A stretch of DNA of 36,712 nucleotides from Gammaproteobacteria bacterium (GTDB lineage Bacteria; Pseudomonadota; Gammaproteobacteria; Steroidobacterales; Rariloculaceae), in NCBI GenBank assembly GCA_016927175.1, contig JAFGNC010000242.1, positions 1-36,712 of the forward strand, given 5' to 3'. The notes under the pieces are model-generated. The model was not told the origin of the DNA, did not search any database, and saw only the letters and a list, made by a program, of their open reading frames with translations. Both the position numbers and the translations under genes were made by a program. Position 1 is the first letter of the stretch. Each line of letters starts with the position of its first letter. This document shows positions 16,111-24,253 of the stretch, piece by piece.

Positions 16111-16847
16111 GGCGCAAACCGCTAATCGGCGCGCTGTTGCTCGCTGCAACTCTGATCGCCACGGGCGCGTCCGCGCAGCGCTTCGGACGCCGGATGCCGC
16201 CGACGCAGAACGACCCGCCGCCTACGGAGCTCGTGGTCGCCCGCTGGCGCTACGGCACGAACGGCTGGTTCGGTCATATGGGGTGGTCGCACAACTACCC
16301 GAGCTCCGATCGCAACCTGAACGAGTTTATAGCCAACGCGACCGGCGTGGACGTCGACCTGATCTCGTATCGCATCGTCGACCTCGGGAGCGAGGAGGTC
16401 TTCGACTATCCGTTCGCTTACGTGTCGGAACCCGGCGAGATGGAGCTGACCGAGCAGGAAGTGTCGAACATGAGGGAGTTCGTTCAGCGGGGCGGCTTCA
16501 TTCTGATGGACGATTTCGACGGCCCGCTGCAGCTCGGCAACATGCGCGCCCAGGTTCAGCGCGCGTTCCCCGAACGTCTCTTCGTGCCGATCGAGCCGGA
16601 GCACCCGCTGTTCGACGTCCACTTCTCGCTGCGTAACCTCGACAGGATGTCGCCCTATGTCCCGGGCGGATCGATCGTCTATTACGGGATCTACGACGAC
16701 GCCGGGCGTCTGGTCGTGGCGGCCGGCTGGAACAACGATCTTGCGAACTTCTGGGACTGGTACGACGAGGCGCGGATGCCGCTCGAGCCTGCATCCGATG
16801 CCTTCAGGCTCGGGATCAACCTCGTGATCTGGGCCATGACCCACTGA
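16107..16847 (+). CDS. Exported DUF4159 family protein
   Basis: The 246-residue protein starts at a TTG overlapping the previous stop as TTGA, so translation is coupled. A signal peptide is clear (RRKPLIGALLLAATLIATGASAQ). The mature part has LVVARWRYGTNGWFG, SSDRNLNEFIANATG, then FVQRGGFILMDDFDGP and HPLFDVHFSL, typical of DUF4159, whose fold resembles the glutamine amidotransferase-like domains seen beside VWA and ATPase genes. The function is unknown. It usually sits near MoxR/BatA-type genes, which are absent here; instead it is coupled to the TonB-family gene. Confidence 0.88.
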   Translation: MRRKPLIGALLLAATLIATGASAQRFGRRMPPTQNDPPPTELVVARWRYGTNGWFGHMGWSHNYPSSDRNLNEFIANATGVDVDLISYRIVDLGSEEVFDYPFAYVSEPGEMELTEQEVSNMREFVQRGGFILMDDFDGPLQLGNMRAQVQRAFPERLFVPIEPEHPLFDVHFSLRNLDRMSPYVPGGSIVYYGIYDDAGRLVVAAGWNNDLANFWDWYDEARMPLEPASDAFRLGINLVIWAMTH

Positions 16848-16865
16848 CCGCGCGCTCGCAGCGGA

Positions 16866-16978
16866 ATGGGCACCTCGCCAGGCCATTCGCTGTTTCCCGG
16901 CATTCCAGGGGAGGACTTGTGAAGAAACAGCGTGTGGGGCTTATCGGGGTCGGCCCGGCGAGGTACCCGCGTCACTAA
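16866..16978 (+). other. Two tiny overlapping reading frames after DUF4159 (possible sORFs)
   Basis: An ATG at 16866 opens an 18-codon frame ending at a TGA (16920-16922). This overlaps, as GTGA, a second 19-codon frame (16919-16978) starting GTG and beginning VKKQRVGLIGVG. The second start has an excellent ribosome site (AGGGGAGGA, 4 nt spacing). Neither peptide is recognised. They may be chance; the arrangement is noted because of the strong ribosome site. The rest of the 16848-17120 gap holds only the terminator at 17012. Confidence 0.25.
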
Positions 16979-17011
16979 AAGCAGGTTTTGTGCCAGTTCC
17001 GCACTCGTCGC

Positions 17012-17032
17012 AAAAACCGTGCTGTTGCACGG
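17012..17032 (-). terminator. Intrinsic terminator of the Mrp operon
   Basis: On the minus strand CCGTGC-AACA-GCACGG, a perfect 6-bp stem with a 4-nt loop, is followed by TTTTT. It lies 88 nt after the last antiporter gene. Confidence 0.8.
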
Positions 17033-17120
17033 CCTGCGGCGCCCCATTGCCAGCCACTCGTTCGCGTCGCCGCTGCGAAGCTGACCACTCTGTGGCGGGT
17101 ACCGCGAACAGTTGGCTCCG

Positions 17121-18896
17121 TCACAGCCACATCGCCGCGGCGGCGAGGAGCACTGCCAGCGCAATGAACAAAGCCAGCGACACGCTCCACTGCCCGAGCA
17201 GATTTTCGACGCGGATCGTGAAGCTCGGCCAAAGGCTGCTGTCGCGGGCCACTCGCGCCGCGCCCTGCACCGTGTCACGCGCGGCGGGCAGCGCACGTTG
17301 CGCGAAACCGATCCACAGCCTGCGCAGAGCCTGCGCGCCGCGCTCGGCGATCACGACCACGTCTCCCGGCGGCACCTCGGGCGGCGGCGGCACACGGCGC
17401 GACGCGACGAGGTGAGCCGCTGCAATCGCGAGCGCAACGCCGAACGCGAGCGGCCAGAACGTTTCCCACAGCACGCCGGCGGCGAGCAGATTCGGCGGAT
17501 CCTCGATCGGAAGCAGCCAGACGGCCGAAGCCGTCAGCAGCCACAGTGCCGCCCACGGCGCCGCGAGCATCGCCGCGCGGCGCCGGGTCGGTGCGGTGAG
17601 CGCGCGCTGCTGCGGTGATCGGCAGCCGCGCGGCCATGCGAGCCACAGGAAACGCGCGACGATCAGCGTCGTGGCGAGTGCGGTCCACGGGAGCAGAGTC
17701 GCGAGAACGGCTACCGCGGGCAGCTCGGCTTCGGCGAGCGATTCCTTCAGAAACTCCTTGGCCAGCATGCCGCTCGTGAACGGCGCTCCCGTCAACGCCA
17801 CGGCCGGTAACAGCAGCCCTGCCCCGAGCGCCGCTCTGCGCCATCGCGACCGCGGTCGGTCGGAAGCCCAGTCGAGGCCGAGAAACAGCGCGCTCTTCGC
17901 GAACGCATGGTGCATCGCGTACAGAACCACCGCGGCGATGATCTTGTCGGCGTGCAGTCCTGCCGCGGCAGCCGCACCGACGCCGGCGGTCATGACGCCC
18001 ATCTGACTGACGCTCGAATAGCCGAGCACGGCCCGCGCCTCCCGTTGCAAGACTCCCACGACGGCGCCGTAGAAGGCTGCGGCGATGCCGGCCGGGATCA
18101 GCAGCGCGCCCAAGCCCGGCAGCGGCGTCCCGAAGGGCAGAAAACGCAGCCACGCCAGCAGCCCGGCGCTGAGAACCGCACCCGCCAGCACCGCCGCCGC
18201 CGGAATCGGCGCCGCGCGGTAGATCAGCGGCAGTGTCACGTGCAGGCCTATGAGCCCGAGCTTGACGCCGAAGCCGAGCACCACGAGTGCGAAGATCGTG
18301 TCGCGCCACGGCGAATCGATCACGGACTCGCGGACGGCCTCGAACAGCAGGGAGCCGCCCGCCTCGAGGGCGGAAAGCACCAGCGCCGCGAACAGCAGCA
18401 TGTCGCCGGCCACGACGAGGCTCATGTAGATGCGGCCCGCACGCCTCGACTCGCGGCCTTTGCCGTGCACGATCAGGCCGTAAGCACCGAAGCTCATCAG
18501 CACGAAGAACAGGTAGAAAGCCAGTATGTCGCGCGCGACGATCAGCCCGAGATTGCCGCTCATGACGAACAGAAAGAATACGAAGAAGCGGCTCCTTTCC
18601 GGATCCGGCACGAACGTGCGGGCATGCAGGCCCGCCGCGAGCCAGATCGCGGAGCTGAAGAACAGGAACAGCCGCCCGGGCACGTCGAGCCCGAACTCGC
18701 TGCCTTCGAGCAGCCACGGCAGCGTCGCTGCGATGCCGGCCGGCATCAGCGCGCTCGTCACCAGCGCCGGCAGCGCCGCAAGGGCGGCAGTCGTCTGCCA
18801 GCGGCCGTCGCGGCGCCACCGCGGCGGCGCGAGCGCCAGCCCCAATGGCACGAGCGGCGTCATCAGCAGCAGAACCAGTGCCTCGATGCCGCTCAT
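17121..18896 (-). CDS. Third NuoL/M/N-like antiporter subunit of the Mrp operon, divergent
   Basis: A 591-residue membrane protein of the proton-conducting NuoL/M/N/MrpA/D superfamily, with about 14 or more predicted transmembrane helices. Recognisable blocks are FGVKLGLIGLHVTLPLIY (keeping the TM7 Lys), REARAVLGYSSVSQMGVMTAG, and AMHHAFAKSALFLGLDW. Two charged positions conserved in active subunits are changed: the TM5 Glu is Val (FYLFFVLMSFG) and the TM8 Lys is Ser or Leu (GAVLSAGLLAW). The last 70 or so residues form an extra tail with a final transmembrane helix. The ATG at 18896 overlaps the previous stop as ATGA. A longer open frame continues upstream to 20309 but is out of frame with the previous gene and is not coding. 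Confidence 0.85.
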   Translation of the reverse strand: MSGIEALVLLLMTPLVPLGLALAPPRWRRDGRWQTTAALAALPALVTSALMPAGIAATLPWLLEGSEFGLDVPGRLFLFFSSAIWLAAGLHARTFVPDPERSRFFVFFLFVMSGNLGLIVARDILAFYLFFVLMSFGAYGLIVHGKGRESRRAGRIYMSLVVAGDMLLFAALVLSALEAGGSLLFEAVRESVIDSPWRDTIFALVVLGFGVKLGLIGLHVTLPLIYRAAPIPAAAVLAGAVLSAGLLAWLRFLPFGTPLPGLGALLIPAGIAAAFYGAVVGVLQREARAVLGYSSVSQMGVMTAGVGAAAAAGLHADKIIAAVVLYAMHHAFAKSALFLGLDWASDRPRSRWRRAALGAGLLLPAVALTGAPFTSGMLAKEFLKESLAEAELPAVAVLATLLPWTALATTLIVARFLWLAWPRGCRSPQQRALTAPTRRRAAMLAAPWAALWLLTASAVWLLPIEDPPNLLAAGVLWETFWPLAFGVALAIAAAHLVASRRVPPPPEVPPGDVVVIAERGAQALRRLWIGFAQRALPAARDTVQGAARVARDSSLWPSFTIRVENLLGQWSVSLALFIALAVLLAAAAMWL

Positions 18897-20392
18897 TCGG
18901 CGAATCCCAGGCTCGCGACCAGCTGCACCCAGCGCAACGGGCTCCACGGGGCCGCGGCAAAGAGCCCGACGATCAGCGTCAGCGCCGCTGTCGCGACCGG
19001 CGGCAGCAGCAGTTGCCACGAGGTCTCGAGACGGCCGCCACTGCGAGGCGTCTGCTCGGCGGGCTCCGGCGGCGCCTCGAACCACGCGATGTACAGGATC
19101 GGCAGAAAGTACCCGGCGTTCAGCAGACCGCTGACGATCAGAATCAGGATGACCCAGGAATCGCCGACGGCCGCGGCGCCGAGGCCGAGGTACCATTTGC
19201 TGACGAACCCCGCGAGCGGCGGCAGACCGATCATGCCGCACGCGGCCACGGTGAACGCGCCCGTCGTCCACGGCATGCGGCGCCCTACGCCCCGCATCTC
19301 GTCCACCTTGTGCACGCCGAGCGTCTCCGCGAAATTTCCGGCGCAGAAGAACAGCGTGATCTTCATGATGCCCTGGTGAACGAGATGCACGAGCCCGCCG
19401 ATGGATGCGATCGGCCCTGCGATCGCGACGCCGAGCGCTATGTACGACACCTGGCTCACCGTCGAGAACGCGAGCCGGCGCTTCAGATCGTTCTGCTGCA
19501 GCGCGCGCAGCGAGCCGTATACGATCGTGACCGACGCAACGGCCGCGAGCGGGCCCGCGACGCCGAGCTCCTCGCTGAACTCGACGCCATAGACGTTCTG
19601 CACGATGCGCACGATACCGAAAGCTCCGGCCTTGACGACGGCGACCGCGTGCAGCAGCGCGCTGACCGGCGCCGGCGCGACCATTGCCTGCGGCAGCCAG
19701 CCGTGCAGCGGCACCAGCGCAGCCTTGACTCCGACGCCGGCGATCAGCAGCACGAATATCGCCGTCAATTCGGGATGAACGTCCGCGGGCAGCTCGGACA
19801 GGAAGCCGCGCGGCGCGAACTCGAGTGTTCCGGCGATGCCGTACAGCCAGGCGATGCCCGCGAGCAGCAGCACGCCTCCGGTCAGCGTGTAGAACAGGTA
19901 AGCCCGCCCTGCCCTGCGCGCGACCTCGGTCCCTCGATGGACGACCAGCGGATACGTGCTCAAGGTCAACAGCTCGTAGAACAGGAGGAACGTGACGAGA
20001 TTGCCTGCCATTGCCACGCCGACCGTAGCCGTCACGCAGATGCTGAAGAACCCGAAAAAGCGGGACCGGTCCGGGGAGCCCTCGAGATAACCGACCGCGT
20101 AGATCGTCGTCACGAGCCACAGGACGGCCGACAGCACCGACAACAGGATCGCCAGAGGGTCGATCACGAGAGCCAGATCGACGCCGGGCACGAGCGGCAG
20201 ACGCGTCTCGTAGGCTTCGCCGCTCGCGATGCCGAGCGCAACGAGGCCGACGAGGAGAACCTTCAGCACGGCGCCGAACAGGTTCAGCGCCGTTCTGGCC
20301 GTGCGCCACTCCTCCGGCAGAAAGAAGATGATCATGCCCGGCACGAGGGACGACAGCAGGATCAGCACCGGCAGCAGGAAGGTCGCGTTCAA
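18893..20392 (-). CDS. MrpA/NuoL-like antiporter subunit
   Basis: A 499-residue membrane protein, likely the N-terminal MrpA equivalent. It keeps the charged residues expected for ion transport: Glu in LFYELLTLSTYPLVVH (TM5), Lys in GVGVKAALVPLHGWLPQAM (TM7) and Lys in AVAVVKAGAF (TM8), with APVSALLHAV between. QNDLKRRLAFSTVSQVSY and HLVHQGIMKITLFF follow. The start is a TTG at 20392 overlapping the previous stop as TTGA; no ATG fits better. Canonical MrpA is longer because it carries the DUF4040 and MrpB-like part, which here are separate genes. Substrate (Na+/H+ or K+/H+) cannot be read from the sequence. Confidence 0.88.
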   Translation of the reverse strand: MNATFLLPVLILLSSLVPGMIIFFLPEEWRTARTALNLFGAVLKVLLVGLVALGIASGEAYETRLPLVPGVDLALVIDPLAILLSVLSAVLWLVTTIYAVGYLEGSPDRSRFFGFFSICVTATVGVAMAGNLVTFLLFYELLTLSTYPLVVHRGTEVARRAGRAYLFYTLTGGVLLLAGIAWLYGIAGTLEFAPRGFLSELPADVHPELTAIFVLLIAGVGVKAALVPLHGWLPQAMVAPAPVSALLHAVAVVKAGAFGIVRIVQNVYGVEFSEELGVAGPLAAVASVTIVYGSLRALQQNDLKRRLAFSTVSQVSYIALGVAIAGPIASIGGLVHLVHQGIMKITLFFCAGNFAETLGVHKVDEMRGVGRRMPWTTGAFTVAACGMIGLPPLAGFVSKWYLGLGAAAVGDSWVILILIVSGLLNAGYFLPILYIAWFEAPPEPAEQTPRSGGRLETSWQLLLPPVATAALTLIVGLFAAAPWSPLRWVQLVASLGFAE

Positions 20393-21855
20393 CGCTCCGG
20401 CTCCAGCGCGTTTCCGAAAGGTGCTCCGGCGTCTATCAGCTCTAGCAGCGGCATACCGAAAAACCCGAGCAGCACCGTCGCCAGCGCGACGGCGAATGCC
20501 ACCCACTCCATCGCGTTCGGCACGCGCCGAGGCTGTCGCGGCTGCGCGCCTTTGGTGAACGCGGGCCCGATCACGCGGAACACGTAGATCGACGCGAGCA
20601 GGCCGCCGACGAGCACGACGGCCGACACGAACCAGCGGCCTTCCTGCACGGCGGCTTCGAGGATCAGCCACTTCGCGACGAACCCGCCGCTGGGCGGCAG
20701 GCCCGCGACGGTGATACCCGCCACGGCAAAGGCAGCCATCGTCAGCGGCAGCCGCTGCACGACGCGGTCGAGCTCGCCGATGCGATCGCCGCCGAACAGC
20801 TGAATGTTTCCTACGGACATGAACATCGCCGTCTTCGCGAGCGCATGGCACAGCACGAGGTAGACAGCGCCGCGCCATGCGGTCCCTGCGGCCGCGGCCG
20901 ACGTGAACGCGAACGGGATGAACAGGTAGCCGACCTGCGCCACGGTCGAATAGGCGACGAGCAGCTTCAGCTGGTCCTGGCGAAGGGCCTGTGTCGATCC
21001 CCACAGCACGGCGGCGCAGCCGAGCGCGCCGACCACCGCACCGAAATCGGCTCGAGCTGCCGGCAGCACGTCGAGCCATACCCGCAGCAGCACGTACAGC
21101 GACGCCTTGACGACGAGCGCCGACAGCAGCGCGCTGACGGGGGCCGGCGCATTCGCGTGCGCCGGAGGCAGCCAGAAGTGCAGCGGGAACACGGCGCTTT
21201 TCAGCAGCATCGCTGCGCCGATCAGGCCGACAGCCGACCACGCGGCGGCTCCGCTCTCGAGGCGCGCACCGACGAGCCGGATATCGAGCGTTCCGGTCAG
21301 GTGATACAGCAGCGCGACGCCGAGCAGGTACACGAGCGACGCGGCCACGGTCACCAGCAGGTAACGCATCGCGCCGGTCAGCGCCTCGGGCGTGCCCGCG
21401 CGGGCGACGAGCGCGGCCGCCGACAGGCCGAGCACCTCGAGCGTCACGTAGACATTGAACAGATCGCCGGACACGAACAGAGCGTTCAGGCCCGCGATCA
21501 GCAGCATCGACAGCGGCGTGAAGCCCGCGGGACCGGCACTCTCGTCGCGGAAATAGCTCCGGCCGTAAGCCGCAACGGCCAGCGACACCGCCGCCGTCGT
21601 CAGCAGCATTGCAGCCGACAGCCCGTCCACGCGGAGCGCGATGCCGAGCGGCGCGCCCCAGCCGCCGACGGCGTGCGACAGCTCGCCGCCCGCGCCCACG
21701 GCGCCGCACAGCATCACGACGACCGCGAGCAGGACGACGGCCGTCGCGATGCCGACCCAGCGCGTCGTGCGAGGCATGGCGAACGCGATCGCGGCGCCCG
21801 CCAGCGGCAGCAACAGCGCCGCGACGATCAACGGCGTTCCGTCGGCGCCGGTCAT
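20389..21855 (-). CDS. mrpD: MrpD-like Na+/H+ antiporter subunit
   Basis: A 488-residue membrane protein related to NuoN/M. Conserved features are LEVLGLSAAALVAR (TM5 Glu), AAMLLKSAVFPLHFWLPPAHA (TM7 Lys), ANAPAPVSALLSALVVKASLY (TM8 Lys), and HALAKTAMFMSVG. PPSGGFVAKW near the end of the barrel is typical of MrpD. All key charged residues are kept, so it should be active. The ATG at 21855 is chosen with GGAG 5 nt upstream; a GTG at 21861 overlapping the mrpC stop is the alternative. It lies directly after mrpC as in canonical Mrp operons. Confidence 0.9.
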   Translation of the reverse strand: MTGADGTPLIVAALLLPLAGAAIAFAMPRTTRWVGIATAVVLLAVVVMLCGAVGAGGELSHAVGGWGAPLGIALRVDGLSAAMLLTTAAVSLAVAAYGRSYFRDESAGPAGFTPLSMLLIAGLNALFVSGDLFNVYVTLEVLGLSAAALVARAGTPEALTGAMRYLLVTVAASLVYLLGVALLYHLTGTLDIRLVGARLESGAAAWSAVGLIGAAMLLKSAVFPLHFWLPPAHANAPAPVSALLSALVVKASLYVLLRVWLDVLPAARADFGAVVGALGCAAVLWGSTQALRQDQLKLLVAYSTVAQVGYLFIPFAFTSAAAAGTAWRGAVYLVLCHALAKTAMFMSVGNIQLFGGDRIGELDRVVQRLPLTMAAFAVAGITVAGLPPSGGFVAKWLILEAAVQEGRWFVSAVVLVGGLLASIYVFRVIGPAFTKGAQPRQPRRVPNAMEWVAFAVALATVLLGFFGMPLLELIDAGAPFGNALEPER

Positions 21856-21857
21856 GC

Positions 21858-22166
21858 TCACTCCGAGCGAGGATCAGGCAGCTCGGCGCGTCCCGTCGCC
21901 GACGCGACTCGCAGCATCAGCACCAGCGCCAGCCCCGTCGCCGCCACCGCCACGACGATGCCGGTGATGACGAGCGCCTGCGGCACCGGATCCGGCGTGC
22001 CGTCCTGACCTCGCTCCGCGAGCGCTGCGACGACCAGGAACACACCGGCCCCCGTCACGTTGAGCGCCAGTATCTTTCGCATCAGGTGCGCGTAGCGGAT
22101 CAGGCCGTGCAGCCCGATGACGAACAGTGCGATGCCGGTAAGCGCGTAGAGCTCGGCACCCGTCAT
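21858..22166 (-). CDS. mrpC: Mrp antiporter subunit C (NuoK-like)
   Basis: The 102-residue protein has three hydrophobic segments (about 6-24, 36-50, 66-86). It matches MrpC/MnhC and NuoK in size and pattern: LYALTGIALFVIGLHGLI, LMRKILALNVTGAGVFLV and DPVPQALVITGIVV, the last being the usual signature block. The ATG overlaps the mrpB stop as ATGA. MrpC is an essential membrane part linking the antiporter modules. Confidence 0.92.
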   Translation of the reverse strand: MTGAELYALTGIALFVIGLHGLIRYAHLMRKILALNVTGAGVFLVVAALAERGQDGTPDPVPQALVITGIVVAVAATGLALVLMLRVASATGRAELPDPRSE

Positions 22167-22855
22167 CGCGGCGCGGATTCCGGTTCGCTCGGCCGCCCGC
22201 CCTCGAAGATCGCGACCAGCCCGAGCCCGATCGATATGCCGGCCGCCGCCTCGATGGCGAGGATCAGCGCTTTCGCGGCCGACGGCGGGAACTCGAGGAA
22301 GGCGCCGCCGCCGAGCTGCACGGCGACCCCCGCCGCTGCGAACGTCACGAGCCCCAGCAACAGCAGCGAGCGGTGCAGGGCCCGCGGCACCGAGGGCAGC
22401 TGCGCGCCGGACAGCGTCACGAGCACACCCGCCGCCGCCAACACGGCCCCGGCCTGAAACGCTCCGCCCGGCTCGTGCGCGCCGGCCCAGAGCAGATATC
22501 CGGCGAACAGGATCAGGAACGGCACGAGCAGCTGAGTCAGGAACTGCAGCACGAGCCCCGGCGGCGCAGTCGGCCGCGGCCGCGCCTCGGCCATCGACCA
22601 GACACCGACCAGCGCGAGAAACAGCACTGCCATCTCGAGCAGCGTGTCGTAAGCGCGGTAATTCATCAGCACGGCGGTGACCGGATGCTCGACGCCGGTG
22701 CGGCCGAGATCCGCGAGCGTCTCGTCGGCGAGGCCGAGCCCGTCTTCCGGCAGGGACAGCACGGCCGTCGCCAGCATAGCGCCTGCGCCGGCCAGCACGA
22801 TCCACAGCAAGGCCCTGGCCGCAAGCGCACCGGCCGCGGCATGCGCGTCACTCAT
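22163..22855 (-). CDS. mrpB: Mrp antiporter subunit B (MnhB domain)
   Basis: The 230-residue protein has an N-terminal membrane segment (LLWIVLAGAGAMLATAVLS) and a MnhB domain from about 115: LLVPFLILFAGYLLWAGAHEPGGAFQAGAVLAA (the GHxxPGGGFQ-type motif is GAHEPGGAFQ). It is longer than a minimal MrpB (about 140 residues). The extra N-terminal part includes NYRAYDTLLEMAVLFLAL, which resembles the end of MrpA. The ATG at 22855 overlaps the previous gene by 8 nt. It corresponds to the MrpA C-terminal tail plus MrpB. Confidence 0.88.
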   Translation of the reverse strand: MSDAHAAAGALAARALLWIVLAGAGAMLATAVLSLPEDGLGLADETLADLGRTGVEHPVTAVLMNYRAYDTLLEMAVLFLALVGVWSMAEARPRPTAPPGLVLQFLTQLLVPFLILFAGYLLWAGAHEPGGAFQAGAVLAAAGVLVTLSGAQLPSVPRALHRSLLLLGLVTFAAAGVAVQLGGGAFLEFPPSAAKALILAIEAAAGISIGLGLVAIFEGGRPSEPESAPR

Positions 22856-23129
22856 CGCCGTTCTCCCCGCGGTTATCGGGCGCGCCGGCCCGCCGCAGCC
22901 GCGCAAGCGCCGCAAACAGCAGCGCGCCGGTCAGCCCGGTGCCGATCCCGGCCTCGGCGAGCGCGACATCCGGCGCCGACAACCGCACCCACACGATCGT
23001 CATCAGCAGCCCGAAGGCGATGAACAGCGCGATGCCGGTCACGAGCTCCGCCGCCGCGAGCGCGCGCGCGGCCACCCACACCAGCGTGCCCGCCAGCAGG
23101 GCGTCGAGCAGCAAGGTCAGCGCCGACAT
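22848..23129 (-). CDS. DUF4040 small subunit (MrpA C-terminal-like)
   Basis: A 93-residue protein with about three membrane segments. The block RLSAPDVALAEAGIGTGLTGALL is the DUF4040 signature found in the C-terminal part of MrpA and in MbhD-like subunits of membrane-bound hydrogenases. Here it is a separate gene between mrpG and mrpB. The chosen ATG at 23129 overlaps the mrpG end by 13 nt; the frame is open further upstream but within mrpG. Confidence 0.88.
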   Translation of the reverse strand: MSALTLLLDALLAGTLVWVAARALAAAELVTGIALFIAFGLLMTIVWVRLSAPDVALAEAGIGTGLTGALLFAALARLRRAGAPDNRGENGDE

Positions 23130-23431
23130 GTTGCCCGCCAGGGCTTCCTGCCCCGCCTGTACGCGCCGCGCGCCAGCAGGTGCGCCCCCGACACGCTCGA
23201 CAGCAGCACGAGAATCCACACCAGCAGCAACTGCGCGAGCGCGGCGACGCTCTCCGACTGCAGCGCCAGCCCCGCGACCAGCAGCCCGAGACCGACATTG
23301 TCCGCCTTGGCCATGGAGTGGACCCGCGTGTAAAAGTCCGGAAACCGCAACAGGCCCACGGTGCCGGCGATGAAGAACGCAGCGCCGGCCGCGATCAGCA
23401 CGATCGTCAGCGTGTCCCTAACGAGATTCAT
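23117..23431 (-). CDS. mrpG: Mrp antiporter subunit G
   Basis: The 104-residue protein has three hydrophobic segments and the MnhG signature GTVGLLRFPDFYTRVHSMAKADNVG (about 24-48). Its ATG at 23431 overlaps the end of mrpF by 14 nt. MrpG is a small structural subunit of the complex. Confidence 0.93.
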   Translation of the reverse strand: MNLVRDTLTIVLIAAGAAFFIAGTVGLLRFPDFYTRVHSMAKADNVGLGLLVAGLALQSESVAALAQLLLVWILVLLSSVSGAHLLARGAYRRGRKPWRATCRR

Positions 23432-23708
23432 GGCCGGTCCCGGCGTTCTCGCTCGCGCCCGCCACGTCGAGCCTGACGTATGCCACGATCGTCACGGCCG
23501 CCAGCGACGCGAATACGAGCCCGACGTAACGCAGCGGCGGTGCGGCGAAAGCCTCCGCGAGCAGCAGCAGAATACCAACCGCGGTCGTGCCGAACAGCTG
23601 CGCGGCGATCAGCCGATCCTCGGCATCCGGGCCCCGGACGATGCGCCAGAACCCGGCGACGATGTTGGCGAGCAGTATTGCGACGACCGCGAAGTAGAAC
23701 TCGATCAA
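23418..23708 (-). CDS. mrpF: Mrp antiporter subunit F
   Basis: The 96-residue protein has three membrane segments and the MrpF motif RIVRGPDAEDRLIAAQLFGTTAVG (about 22-45), the core being GPD..DR. The start is TTG at 23708, overlapping the mrpE stop as TTGA. MrpF shares a fold with bile-acid transport-related and small complex I-like subunits. Confidence 0.92.
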   Translation of the reverse strand: MIEFYFAVVAILLANIVAGFWRIVRGPDAEDRLIAAQLFGTTAVGILLLLAEAFAAPPLRYVGLVFASLAAVTIVAYVRLDVAGASENAGTGHESR

Positions 23709-24223
23709 GACGCCGGATCCTCCGTCGGGCCGGTACGCGGCGGCGCGGGTTCTCGGATCAGATCCGCCACGCGGACCTGTGTCGCCGCGATGCTGCGATC
23801 GACCCTCATGCCGGAGTCGAGCGCGTGCACGAGCAACTCCTCCTCGTCCACTTCGACGGCCAGCGACCCGGGCAGCAGGCCCAGAGTATTCGCGACCATG
23901 ACCCGCGCGGTATCCGTGCGCATCCGCAGCGGCTCACGCGCGAGGTGCGGATCGAGCGGCATACGCGGATCGAGCGCGCGGCGCGCGACGTCGATACCGC
24001 CGAGCATCGACTCGCGCAGGAAGAAGGCCGCGAATCTGCCCACGCCGCGCCACGACCATCCGATGGGCGGCATCAGCGCCGCGCTGACCCACGCGGATGC
24101 GGCGATCGCCGGCACACCGACCGCGGCCCACGACCAGTCCACCGCGCCGTCGGTCAGCACCCACCAGCCGACTCCGGCAACCAGCACGCGCGTCAGGAAA
24201 AGGGAAGTCGTAGGGCGGCGCAC
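23705..24223 (-). CDS. mrpE: Mrp antiporter subunit E
   Basis: The 172-residue protein is the first gene of the operon. Two N-terminal membrane helices (about 9-24 and 31-50) are followed by a cytoplasmic part. MVANTLGLLPGSLAVEVDEEELLVHALDSG is the MnhE signature. The start is GTG at 24223, with GAGG 4 nt before it. It begins only 30 nt after the stop of the upstream exported-protein gene, so the Mrp operon may be co-transcribed with that gene and the cytochrome before it. Confidence 0.92.
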   Translation of the reverse strand: MRRPTTSLFLTRVLVAGVGWWVLTDGAVDWSWAAVGVPAIAASAWVSAALMPPIGWSWRGVGRFAAFFLRESMLGGIDVARRALDPRMPLDPHLAREPLRMRTDTARVMVANTLGLLPGSLAVEVDEEELLVHALDSGMRVDRSIAATQVRVADLIREPAPPRTGPTEDPAS

Positions 24224-24253
24224 AGCTCCTCTCGCGTCCCGTTCGCCGGCGCG

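Noticed and set aside
17907..19379. A 490-codon plus-strand open frame opposite the Mrp large subunits
   Set aside because: Composition is Arg/Gln/His-rich shadow of membrane genes, with no domain and no ribosome site.
18897..20309. Upstream part of a 1062-codon open frame that continues into the last antiporter gene
   Set aside because: It is out of frame with the clear MrpA-like gene covering the same DNA. The real start of the last gene is the ATGA overlap at 18896.
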